From RYN-428 sp035648595 (GTDB lineage Bacteria > Planctomycetota > Phycisphaerae > Tepidisphaerales > Tepidisphaeraceae), in assembly GCA_035648595.1 (NCBI GenBank), contig DASRLH010000487.1:1-17896 (forward strand): a stretch of 17,896 nucleotides of DNA, in the 5' to 3' direction. Of this stretch, positions 1-12,500 are shown piece by piece. The notes under the pieces were generated by a model, which was not told the DNA's origin, made no database searches, and saw only the letters and a list, made by a program, of their open reading frames with translations. A program made the translations under genes and the position numbers. The stretch's first letter is position 1. Each line of letters opens with the position of its first letter.

Positions 1-525
1 CCAGGAACCGATGTTGGTCGGATAGACCCACCCTTCCCAGGTGAACCCATTGGACAAATTGGAGAAGGATCCCAGCTTCACCGCCCCCGTCGCCCCATCC
101 AGCGTCACCGCCTTGTTCGCATCACCGGCCAGCACACCGGCAACACCCGTCGTCACGCCCCCCACGTAACTGCCGTTCAAACCGTTCCCGCTGGAATCAG
201 CGGCAACACTCCCGCTGTCGCCCAGGCGGTAATACGCCAACGGGCCATCAGCCTGGATCGCCGAGGAGTAGCCGCCGCTCAGTGTCGCGTTGGTGGTGGC
301 GCCAACGATCTTCACGCCGTCGGCAGCCGCGGTAATCAGCACGTTGGTGGAAAGAAGATAGACTCCTGAGTCCACATAGATCGTATCGCCGGCGCCCAGC
401 GTATAGGCTTGAAGCAGCGCGCGAATGGAGGCCTTGGGATGAGCCGGATCCAGGCCGCTGTTGGCGTCATTGCCGATGGCGGTGGTGTACTGATCACCGG
501 CGGTCGTGTTGTCGTTGACGTAGTA
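1..525 (-). other. Third YYVND header followed by a LamG-like domain, cut by the window edge
   Basis: The header returns at residue 4482 (YYVNDNTTAGDQYTTA, then GDTIYVDSGVY). Instead of a long beta-helix it passes, after about 50 residues, into LAYYRLGDSGSVAADSSGNG and, near the edge, NGFTWEGWVYPTNIGSW, the typical start of a concanavalin A-like LamG (Laminin_G_3) domain. The reading frame continues beyond position 1, so the domain end and everything after it is unknown. Confidence 0.7.
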
Positions 526-3500
526 GCCGTGGACGGGCGCGGTGATCGCAAAAATCGCATTGCTGCTATCGTTGAGGGTAGGATTGGAACTGGTTTTGGT
601 GACGCGGATCACATAGTTGGTTCCGGGCGTCAGACCTGCCGTGGGAATCATCCAGGCGTAGGTTCCTTCGGTTCCAGTGATGGATAGACCCGTCGCGATG
701 TTGAGCACGACGCTGCCATTCTGAAGCAAATCGACGTTGTAGGTTCCGGCGGAATCGGAGCGCCAGCGGATGTTGAACGATTGCCCCTGCGGCCAGACCT
801 CGCCGCCGTCGGGGCGAACGACCAGCACATAATGCACGGGACTTTCCGACGCCTGAGGCGTGTTGCCCTCGAAACCCAGGTTGATGAATGAGCCATTGGG
901 GGCAGGCTCATTGGCGAAGCCGAAAGAGCCGTCGCCGCGATCGATGGCCGGGGATTGGCTGGCATCGGCCGTGGGCGTTCCGGGATTGGCGACGGGCACG
1001 CCGCCGACCAAAATCGGCGAGAGCGAGCCGCCGTGGAAAGAGGCGGTGGCGCTTTGCAGATGCAAGTCATCATCCGTGCCTCGGTCCACTCCGCCGACAA
1101 ATCCAAGCTGTCCATCCGCGCCCGCGGGGTTCACGAACAGCGGGTTTTGCGAGAGGCTGTTCTGGTCGGTGAAAGCGGCGTTCTGCCAATTGCTAAGCGT
1201 CGCGCGGGCTGCCCCCTGCCAGAAGGCGACCTGGCCGGAACCGGTGGCATATAGATCATTATAATCACTGCTAAATCCGGTTTGGCTGGATGGATCGACA
1301 CTGATGTCGAAGCCGCCCAGCACATCGAGAATGTTATTCTCAACCGCGATGCTCTGAGCCCCGCTCAACACGCGCACTGCGTCGCCAAGAGGTGCGTACA
1401 CGGTGTTGTTATAGACATTGACGCCATTGGCAGTGGCATTCACTTCGATGCCGGCGGTGGTGTTGGCATAGACGAGGTTATTGGTGGCGTCGGATGCGCC
1501 ATTGGTACCGCCGATCGCGATGCCCACGTTGTTGGAATAAACGGTGTTGGAACGAACCGGCGCGAAAAGAGCAAAAATGCCGATGGATGCATTTCCGTAG
1601 ACGCGATTTCCGCTGATCAGGCCGCCGGATGGATTGGCGTAGATGCCGATCCAGTTGTTGTAGATGATGTTCTGCAGGACGCTGGCATTGTTGTAGTAGT
1701 TGACATAGACGCCGGCATCGTTGTTTGCGGTCTGATTGTAGATCACGTTACCGGCAATCTGAACTCCGCTGAGGGCCTGTATTCCATAGACGGCGTTGTC
1801 ATGGACGAAGTTGGGAGCCGAGAGATCAGGCTGGCCAATGAGGGTGGTCGTGCCGCTGACACTGTTGGCGGCATAGATTCCCACGTTATCGTGGTCCGCT
1901 TCGTTGCCGGTCACGATAGCCGATCCGGCATTTTGCAGATCGATGCCGATTTGCGTGTTACTGAAGGAATGGCTGTTGGTCAGGGATACGAGCGGGCCGC
2001 CAACGAAAATGCCATCCGCGCCGCTGCCGGACACGGACAGATGATCCAGAACGTCCTGTGTGGAGTCGGACTCGATCCGCACGCCCTCGGCGGAATTGCC
2101 GGAGGTGGTAAGATAGGCGCCATTGAATCTTGAAGCGCCGTTATGCACCCATACCCCGCGCTGCGAGCCTACCAGGGTGAGATGGGACACGCCCACGGAT
2201 GTCGCGCCGTCGATATCGATCACCGCGCCGGCAAGCCCGGTGAAATTACGGCTGATGGAGGCGACGTTCGCCGGGTTGGTCGGCCCGATGATGCGCACCC
2301 CGGCATCACTGGTGGCCGTGATATGAATGGGGTTGAACTCGTTGTAGTTGCCGGTATCGACATAGATCGAATCGGTGGAGGTAAGGGAATAATCGCGCAG
2401 CAAAGTGGCCAGCAGCGGCTTGGGGGCGCTGGGAAGTTTGCCGTCGTTGCGGTTGTTACCTGGGGCCGTGGAGTAGACGTCTCCGGCGGTGCTGGCATCG
2501 TTGACGTAATACTTTGAACCGGTTTCTGGAACGGTGAAGGTCTCCTGGCCGCGATCGAGGACCAATGGGGCGCCAACTAGGGAGACCTGGATGCGCAGGC
2601 CATATGTGCCCGGCGCGATGCCGCTGTTCTCTGGAATCCAGGTATAGATTCCTGAATCGGGCGTGGAGGCGGCTACCGTCTTGAAGAGCACGGGGCCGTT
2701 GGCGGTGTCCTGATACACGTCGATCCGCACCGGCAACTGGGCGGTGTTATTGTAGGTTTCCCAGCGAATGGTATGCGGAAGGGTCGCGTCGAAATCGACG
2801 TAGAGGTCGGGCGAGCGCAGCGCGATGTGCGTGAGGGTGGATTCGCCGGTTTCGGCGGGGGTGTCGCCATAAGCGCCCTGATCGGGGGCGTAGCTGCTGG
2901 GGATGACGTACATGAACGCGCCGTCGAACTGGCTGTCGTTGGAGCCGGAGGTTCGATCGGCCTCGAAACGATATTGCAAATATCGTGTGCCGGCGGGAAT
3001 GATCGACCTGCCGCCCACCAACTCCCAGCGGGAGGTGGTATTGCTGGCGGAATAAACAGCCGGGGCGGAAAGCTGATTTTGCGAGGCGTCCAGGAAGGTG
3101 ACCTGAACAAAGGCAGTGTCGCCGGTCTGGTTGGAGTTCCAGCGGATGCGCCCGCCGAATACGACCGCATCACTTTGGATCGTCGATAGGTTGAAGCCGG
3201 CGGCCTGCAGGTCGATTGTCTGCTGGGCGAACGAACTGCTGTTCCCGCCCGAGGCGTAGTGAATGGCTCCATCCCAGGGTGAAGGGTTTGTGCCGGTGAA
3301 TTGGGCGGAGCCATTGAGAGCCCACCCATTTCCGTTGTTCTCGAAGCTTGGATTGCTCAGAAGCTGTGTGCGGGCGACGGTGACGCCGACGTCGGCGGCC
3401 TGGTTGCCGCTGTCGATGGTCGGGCTGCTGGAGCGTTGGCCGCCCACGATGTCAACGACGCGATAATCATCATTGGCGATGCTCACGAATTGCGGCTGGG

Positions 3501-6500
3501 CCCAGCCGGGATTTACAGCCGTGGCGCCGATGGAATGCAGGTCGAACTGGTTGACGTCCACCTGCCAATCGAGAACGTCGGTGAAATCCATGAAGTAATG
3601 GACAAGTTTGCCGGAGCCCGTCGCGTACAGATCGTTATAGTCGCTGAAGAAACCGGCATGGCTGTCGTCGGCGACGTTGAGGTCGTAACCCTTGGCGGTC
3701 CAGAGGATGTTGTTTTGGATTTCGACAAGCTGCGAGCCGCCGCTGATGTCGATGTTATCACCGGCGGGCGTATAGAAGGTGTTGTTGAAAACGCGCACGT
3801 CGCTACGGCCAACGATGTCGAGGCCGGTCGTGTTCCGATACACGATATTGTGAACGATCTGCTGCGCGCTGGCGGCCTGTATGCCGACCGCGTTGCGCGC
3901 GATGCGATTGAAGGTGATGTTGCCGGTGATGTTGATGCCGGTAGTGTTGTTCTCGATCAGGTTGGGATTCGAGAAATCCGGCCCGCCCACGCTTCCCGAG
4001 CCGGCGACGCCGGTGGTGTTCTCGTAGATATGCTGGCCGACCACGCCGGCACTGTTGAGCTGCACGCCGGTTGTATTGCCGAAGATTTGATTGCCCGATG
4101 AATTGACGGCAAAACCCAGGGCATTGGCGCCGGTGACGGAGGAACTAACGCCTGTGGTGTTATTGCGGATGATGTTGTTGTTGAGCTGCGCGGCGACGCC
4201 GTACATCACGCCGATCGTGCCGTTGTGAATCTGGTTATGGTCGATCGAGCCGGTAAAAGCCGAGGCGATGTTGATGCCGGTGGCGGCGGAGATGTTATTG
4301 GAAGTAATCACGCCGCTGCTGGCCGACGACAGGAAGATGCCCGCGGCCGCGCCGGCGATGCCGTTGTCGCGGACGACGACGTTGGATGCGCCGCCCAGCA
4401 CGATCGCGTTTCCTCCGCCGAGAATGGTGTTGTGCTCGACGTCCAGATTCGCGGTTCCCCCACCGAGGGTGATTCCGTCGCCTGCCGGCTGGATCAGATT
4501 ATGGGTAATCTGGATTCCGCTTCCGCCGCTGATGGATACTCCCGCGCCGCGGATGGCGTTGGAGTCGATGGTCACTCCCGTGCTGGCAATGATACTCACG
4601 CCGCCGTAGAGATAAAGGCCGCGCAGCGTGGCATTGTTGGCGCCTGAAAGCGTGACCAGGGAATTGAACCGGGGCTGGGCGTTGGGAGCGGCGATGATGG
4701 AAATGCCGGGCGTGGTGATCGTGACGGCTCCATAGTCGCCGGTATCCACTTCAATCACGTCGCCAGGTTTGAGGGTGTACGAGGAGAGGATTTGGTTCAC
4801 GGACAGCGCGGGAGTGGCACGGGAAAGACCGTTGTTGGAGGCCGATCCGGGCGCGGTATCGTAGCCGTCCTCCTCCTGGGAGGCATCGTTGACGTAGTAG
4901 ATGGTTCCGGTGGAGACGACATTTCCGCGGGCGTAGGCTTGGGGAGAGGCGGCGGGCGTGTCGCCGAACGCGACGAACGGGTTGCCGCTGGAATCGACGC
5001 TGAGTACCACGCCGGTCGGGGTGGAACTCGTGGCATTGATGCCCGCGCCGCTGGCGTTGCCGGGCACGCTTTCGACAAATTGCGAGCCATTCCACTGCCG
5101 GGCATAGATCGCGGTGGTATTGCCGCTGAGGCCCACGGTGCGGTCGGTGATGTAGGCCAGGTACATCTGTCCGCCATTGGCGGAAAGGGAGGGAGCGGTC
5201 GATCCGCCGTGGGTGGCCGAGACGCCGGTGTTGGCGTTCGATCCCGCGCCGGCGGCGGCCCATGACGATCCATTCCACTGGGCGGCATAGATTTCCGTGC
5301 CATTTGCAGTGCCCGCCTGCCAGGCGGCATAGAGAACGCCCGCATCGTACGCGAGGCTTGGAGATTGGCTGTCGTAGGCGGTGTTGTTCAGTCCATTGGC
5401 GCCGCCCAGGCCCAGGGCGGACCAAGTGCCGCTGCTGTATTGGCTTGCGAACACTTGCTTCGTTCCCGCGACGGAAGCCGTCCACGCGACGGCGGCGGTG
5501 GAAGCGGTCGTTGCCAGGGAGATGTCGCTGATGCCGCTTATCGTATTGGAGACACCCTGCCCGCTGTTGCTGCCCGCGCCCAAAGCCGCCCAGGTTGCGC
5601 CGCTGAGTTGGGCGGCCCGCACGTTTGTAGCGCCGCTTGAAGCGTCAAGCCACGCCGCCACCAGTGTTCCGCCCATCATGGCCAGGCGCGCATCATCGGC
5701 GGCGTTGTCGGCGGTGATTTGCGGAAGCGCGGTGAAGCCGCCCGCGCCACTGTTGGCGGCTGGATCGTAGACGGCGGCGGCGATGTTGCTCTGCGTGCCG
5801 GTCTGTTGTGTCCAGGCGATGTAAACTTTGCCGGAGGCGTCGATTGCCAGCGCGGGCCGGCGTGCCGCCCCGGAGGCGTTGCTGATGCCCGCGCCATGCG
5901 CGCTGATGCCGGCCAGTTCGGTCCATAGCCCCGCGGAATGACGCGCCAGATAGATTTGGTACGAGCCGCCGCGGTTGTCCGCCCAGGCGAAGTACTCCAC
6001 GTTGCCGGGGGCGGCGAGAATTACGGGATCAAACGCGCTGTTATTGGAATTGCTGACGCCAGTGGAAGAGGCCGAGCCGGCCAGTTCGGACCAGGGTCCG
6101 CCGCCATCCACCTGCGAGGGGAGCGTGGCGACGGGGAGGGGAATGCTGACGGGCAGGTAAGGCGGAGGCACCGGCGTGCCGGTGTTTCCGGTCGAGCCGC
6201 CGGTGCCAGGGTCGATGTATCCGTTGCTGCCGGGGCCGGGGATGATGGTGTCGTCGTTTCCTTCGCCGAAGATCAAGTCATTGCCGTTGGAGCCATAGAG
6301 GGTGTCGGCTCCGCCCTGTCCGGTCTCGTTGCCATTGGTGCCAAGATCGCCATAGAGGGTGTCCACGCCCAGATCGACCGGAGCGCTGGGAGCGTTTCCA
6401 TAGATCAGGTCATTGCCCGGGCCGCCCAGGAGAAGGTCGGCGCCGGGTCCGCCGTAGAGAGTGTCGTTGCCCGCCCCGCCGTCGATGGTGTCATTGCCCG

Positions 6501-9500
6501 CGCCGCCGGAGAGGAAATCGTTGCCGCCCAGTCCGTAGATGCGATCGTTGCCTGGGCCGCCGGTGATGGAATCGTTGCCGTCATCGGATCCGATGAGCAG
6601 TGAGTTTCCCGGCCCGCCGACGAGGGTGTCCCCCCCGCCGGCCGCCCCGCCGCCGACGATCACGTCGCCGAATCCATTGCCGATGAGGAGGTCGCTGCCC
6701 AAGCCCCCGTCGATGTAGTCGCTGCCGGTGCTGCCGCGGATGGTGTCGTTGCCGGCCATGCCGTAGAGCGTGGCATTGCCGGAGAAGCCGGAGGCGTCGA
6801 TCAGGTTGGCCGAGGGGCCGCCGGTAAGAAACGCGCGGTTGATGCCCGAAAGCGTAAAGGTCCCGCCGGTGGATCGGGAGAGGGAAGTATCGGTGAGGAT
6901 AAGGTTGGCATCACCGGAATCGATGACCTTATCCAGGCCCCCGCCGCCGGTGAGGCTGGCGGATCCGTTGTAGCTGGTCACGTCGAACGTATTGTCCGAT
7001 GGGCCGCCGGTGAGGCTGACGCCGCTGATTCCGTTCAGAACGAAGGCCCCGCCCGTGGATCGAATGAGGCGGGTGTCGGTGAGCACGAAGTCGGCGTCGT
7101 TTTTGGAAATGACGGTATCCGATCCTCCCGCGCCGAAGAGCGTCACGGGCGCGGTGCCCGGCGCGCCGCTCCAGCCGGAAACATCGAACGAGTTGCCCGG
7201 GCCGCCGGTGAGCTGAACGCGCTCGACATTCGCCAGTGAGATGGATCCATTTATGGTGGACAGGCTGGTATCCGTGAGCGTTTGGTTGGCATTTGCGCTT
7301 TGCACCAGCAGGTCATTTCCATCGCCGCCGTCGATGATGCCGGATGTGGTTCCCTCGGCGTTGATGTAGTCATCGCCCGCGCCGCCGTAAATGGTATTGG
7401 AGCCGGCGGAGCCGTAGATGAAGTCGTTGCCGGTGCCGCCGTCGATGTAATTATTTCCGGTGCCGCCGTAGATCGTGTCGTTGCCGGCGCCGCCGCTGAT
7501 GGATTTATTGCCGGTTTCCCCGTAGATCAGATCATTGCCGCCGCCCGAATTGATTGAGTCGTTTCCATCGCCGGCGTGGATGGTGTCGTTGCCGTCGCCA
7601 GTTTGCACGGAATCATTCCCCGCGCCCGCGTCCACATAATTATTGCCAGGCCCGGCGGCGAAGATCCGGTCATTTCCCGCGCCACCATAGATTGAGTTCT
7701 GTCCCGCGCCGGCTTGCACGTAGTTGTTGCCGTCGCCGGTATTGATGTAGTTGTTGCCATTGCCCGCGCCGATGGAGTCGTTCCCGGCGGCGCCGAAGAT
7801 GGTATTGTTGCCATTGCCCGCGGAGATGGTGTCGTTGCCGGCGCCGCCATAGACGGTGTTGTTGCCGTCGCCGACGATGACGACGTCGGTGCCGCCGTGG
7901 CCGTTGACGTAATTGTCGCCGTTGCCAAAGCCGATGGTATCGTTGCCCGAGCCGCTGTTGACGGTGTTGTTGCCGTCCTGGCCGTCCACCGCGTCATTGC
8001 CGTTGCCCACTGTGATGGAGTCATTGCCCTTGCCGGCATGAACGGTGTCATTTCCATCGCCGGCTACGATGGTGTCATTGCCGGAAAGGCCCAGCAGCAC
8101 GTCATTGCCGGCGCCGCCGAGAATGGAATCGGGCGCGAAGGTGCCGATGATGGTGTCGTTGCCGTCTCCTCCATCAAGCGTGGTTCCCAGAAGATGGCTG
8201 GTGGTTGGATCGATCTGGCCGGTGTCAATGCGGTCGTTGCCGCCGTTTCCATAAACCTGGATATATTGGAAGTTGTATTCCTTGGTGAGGTTGGGATCGA
8301 GATTGATGACGTCGTTGCCATCGGTTCCGTTTACGACCAATGTATTGATTCCGTGGGCCGCCATGTCGGCGAATGTGAAAGTCTGCTGCTCGGTATTGGA
8401 GCTGTCCGCCTTGGCAAATCTAATTCCATTTGGATTATTGTTTTGATCGCGGGTAACGGTGACGTCGATTTCCTTGCCGCCGGTGCTGGAATCGGTGTTC
8501 ATAACCAGGGCATTGCCGACATAGGTCGCAAGAGGCGTCTGGGGCAGCGGAGGGCAGGGAAGATCCCAGTTGACTACCACCAGATGCCCGAGATTGAAGT
8601 CCTGCGAATAGAGGCATCCCCAGAACCCGCAAAGCGCCTCGATATGAATGCCGGCATCAATGGAGAATGTTCCGCCGGGCGTGGCGACGCAATCGAGTCC
8701 ATAGTTGGCGGCGATCCACTCCATCTCATCGAGGTAAACCTGGTTGTCTCCGCCGACGTCGTTGCGTCCGACGCGGTGGTCGGGAATGTTGGTGCCGGGC
8801 TTGTAGGCCACGTCGGCCATTGCCAGACCGAGATCGAGATTTCCCTGGACGTAGCCAGTGATGGTGGCGGCGTTAATGCCCAAAATGCGGACTGTGCCGC
8901 CCAAATCGATGCGCACATCGCCGCGCAACCCCACGATAAAAGCGGCCGGCGGATTGGGGGCCTGGGGCTTTTGATCCCCGATGAAGAAGCCGTCAAGGAG
9001 GTCCTTTGTGCCGCTGATGTCGTTCCCGGTAAGGCCGCGCGTGCTCAGTCCCAGATCGACATTGGCATAAAGATCAATCCCCCCGCTGAGGCGGAACGTC
9101 GCTTCCACGTCAGCGACGCCGATGCTGTATAGCGGAATGTCCAGTTCGATGCCGGGGAATTGATACGGCAAATCCAGTTGCGGCGGCTTGAACTCCACCA
9201 GCGTCACCGTCTTGCCCAGAAGCATGCTGATAATTGAAGACGTCGGGTTGTCCAGCACCGGAAGCGAGACGTAGTAGTTGGTGCGCAGGTCGTTGAGGAA
9301 CGAGCTGAACGGGCCGCTGTTTCCGCCGGTGGGGCTTCCGCTGGTGCCGGTGTTGGGGTCGGAGGCGAAATACTGGTTAAGGTTAAGGGTGCCTCCCTGG
9401 CCGGCCAATCCGCTCACATCCTGGACGACGCCGGCAATCTGGAAGAGGAGCTTGATGGACGGCTCATCCAGCCAGTCTCCCAAAACCGCCGCGGGCGTTT

Positions 9501-12500
9501 CATTAAAGACCGGCAGCTTCTCGTTCATGAAGCTCACGAGTTGGCTGGGCAGTGGGTTGTATTTTTGAATGTCCTGCAATACCGGGCCGATCATGCTCTG
9601 TATAAAGTCGCCCATCTCGAAGTTGATGGGCCCGAATCCATCCGCGGGGTCCGTGGAGTTTCCGCTGGCGCCAAAGTGGATGTTCCCTGGATCAGAAGGA
9701 TCCCAGTGTGCGTCGAAGGTGGTGGTGACGCCCGGCCCGCCTGTTCCCAAGTGGAAGCCCATGGGCAGATGGAGCGTCGCCCCGCCGCTGATGCTGGGAA
9801 CCAGAATGGTTCCGAGATTGGCGGCCAACTCGGATGCTCCGATTTTTCCGCCGCTGCCGTCGGAGCTGTTGGGGTCCACGATGTCCAGGCCCAGATTGAA
9901 TCCCACATTGGCGGTGCCGTTGGCAACGCCGTAGGTGATCGGCCCGAAACTCCCGCCGATCTGGTTGAAATTGCCGGTGATCCCGGCGTTCAGCGTCACT
10001 TCGGGATGGCTCGCGTCGCCATTATCCACCAGGTAAAACCCGTCGGTCTTGTTGATCCCAAATTCAATCTTGGCGTGGAAGGTGATGGCAGGGGTGAAGC
10101 TGGCATTCATGGAGAACAGGCTGGAACCGAAATCGAAGGGGATGCTGCCGGGGTTGTAGGCGTTGTAATTGAACTCGACGACGTAATGGAAAACGCCGCT
10201 GCCCGGATTGTTATCCGACTGGGGAGTGAGCTTAACCGATGAAGGATCAAGCCCCGCCTTGGTGATCGCGCTGTTGACCGCGGTATCGAATGCAGTGGGC
10301 GAAGAAATGTTTTGGCTGGTGATCGCGCTGAAGAAGCTGCTGGCCTTTGTGACGAAATCAAACAACTGCTTAACCGTCTTATTGATCAGCGGGATTTTGG
10401 TATTCAGCAGGGAGTTGCCGCCCCAACTGCTGATGAGGTTCAGCACGGATTGAATGCCGGCGGTGATGCTGCCGGTGTTGAATCCCAGAATATTATCCAG
10501 GCCCTGCTGAAGATCGGCGTTCACGTTCACGGTAAGCGTGGAGGGGTCGGTGACGTTACCCCAATTTAGCGTGATCTGTGGATTGGGCCCGGCGCCCGGC
10601 AACCCTGTTACATTGAGTACCGCCTGGGCCGCCCCGTCAACGACTGGCGTCCCAATCGCGCTCAGCGGATTGGCCAGCAATTCGGTGAGCGTGATTTTGC
10701 CATCATTATCCGGCCCATCCACCAGCGGCAGCGAAATAGATGCGGGATTGGCCGGGTTGGCCATGCTCCCGATGCTGGCCGTGCCGTTGATGCCGACCGT
10801 GGTGAAGCCAAGGTTGGCGCTGGTGTTGATGTTCCCCGTCACTCCAAAATTAACCGCTGCCTTGCTGTTGTTTCCGGTGACGATGTAGAAGCGGTCGGTC
10901 GGCGTCGCGACAGTGCCAAAAGCCAGTCCGAACTGGATGCTCGCCCCCGCCGAGCCGGTCAAGTTCAGATTACCGTTGGCCTGGAAGCCGATGGAGGTCC
11001 CGCCGATCGTCTTGTTGATGTTGAACCCCACCTGCTTGTTGGCAAGCGTCTGATTCAACCCCAGCGTAAATTCAATATCGCTTGCCCCCAGATTGAACGT
11101 GACATTGGGTCCGCCCAACTGGTTCTGTAGCGCGCTTTGCAGTTGCTGGATGGTGTTGATCGTGCCCAGTGAATTGATCTGGTTCTGAAACTGGCTGGCC
11201 AGGGCGATCGCGTTGGTGAGCGCCGAGCCGATGAGTTGCAGATTCTGCCCCATCTTGGCGGCATCGGTGAGATGGGACAGCATGGCCGGCAGCGCCTGCA
11301 AACCCGCCAGCACGTCGTTGGGGCTGATGCTGTTAAAGTCGAAGAACTTCTGGATTTGCGAGGTATCCAGGTTGAAGGTGCTGGGCTGGGTGATGTCCGG
11401 CCAGGACGCCGTCAGCGTCGCGGTATCTGGAAACAAAGTGGTGCTCAACGGCAGGCTCGCCGTGGCTGATCCACTCACCGATGCGCTGGCCAGCGTGGCC
11501 AGGTTCTGCGGGCTGAATTCATTGGCGCTGATGATTCCGGGCGTGGGGGGATTGTCGGTCTGCGGGTCGTGCAGCGCGAGGGCCACGCTGCCGGTGATGG
11601 CGGCCGTCCCATTCGTGATATTCACGCCCAAAAATCCGAGCGTGGCGGCGGCGTTGAGATTGGCGCTGGTCGTCAGCGTCGCCTGGAATACGGGAGTCGT
11701 GCCCGGATCGACGATAAAGAAGTTGCCGCTGCTATCCACGCCAAAGGTAATATTTTCCGTCGTCGCCAGATTGTAATTGATATTGCCGTTCACGCTCAAA
11801 TTAAGCTGTGAGCCGGTGCCCAGGCTAAACGGCACGGAATTGCTGATGTTGTCGGTTTTATGCAGCGTGATGCGGATGTCATTGGCGGTTGCCGATGCAC
11901 TGACATTTCCCGCTCCCACGCCGGGCAACGATTGCAGAAGATTCACAAAGCTCGCCGCATCCTGGAACGGCAGCGTGGTATTGCCACCGTTGCTTGTGCC
12001 ATCGGTATGGCTGGTGATCACGTTTTGCAGGAAGCTCTGGATGTTGATCAATTGAGCCACGGATTCATTGAGCAACGGCAGCTTGGTCTGAAAAATCGGC
12101 GCCGAAGAGGCTTCCAGGGCCAGAAGATTCACCACCTGATCCAATCCCTGGCTGAACTGGATCGGCAGAATCTTCGCGAACCCCTCTAGCTCGGTGAAGC
12201 TGCCCACGTTGCTGGTGAGTGTGGCCGGCGAGCTCAAATCGGGATAACTGACCGTCAACGTTTGCGCCGGCAAGTTCAGGAGGTTCGAAGAGATCGGCAA
12301 GCTGACCGACCCGCTGCCGCTGATGGCGTAACTCACCAGCGAGTTCACCGTCGCTTGTCCGCCGGTGAAATCGGTGTTGGTGTACTTTCCGCCCGATGGC
12401 GCGGTGAAAGTAAGCGCGCCGCTGAGACTGAGGCTTGCGGACCCGCCGGTGACACTGACGCTGGCAAATCCGACGTTCGCGCTTGCGTTGATATTCGTGG

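Noticed and set aside
1282..4101. Plus-strand open frames (1282-2133, 3301-4101) opposite the beta-helix modules
   Set aside because: Also antisense and codon-aligned to the giant gene, with no domain, and repetitive GVGVD-type composition.
4751..5485. Minus-strand frame of 244 codons in another phase of the giant gene
   Set aside because: Arg/His-rich product typical of shifted GC-rich coding sequence; the correct phase encodes propeller repeats.
6200..8335. Regular short DNA repeats that could be taken for a CRISPR array or minisatellite
   Set aside because: The periodicity is the 27-base coding period of RTX nonapeptides, in frame, with no conserved DNA repeat and spacer structure.
7714..9132. 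Long plus-strand open frame of 472 codons opposite the RTX block
   Set aside because: It is codon-aligned antisense to the GGxGxD repeats; its low-complexity VVAVAG-type product is the mirror of glycine/Asp codons. The minus-strand frame has recognisable domains.
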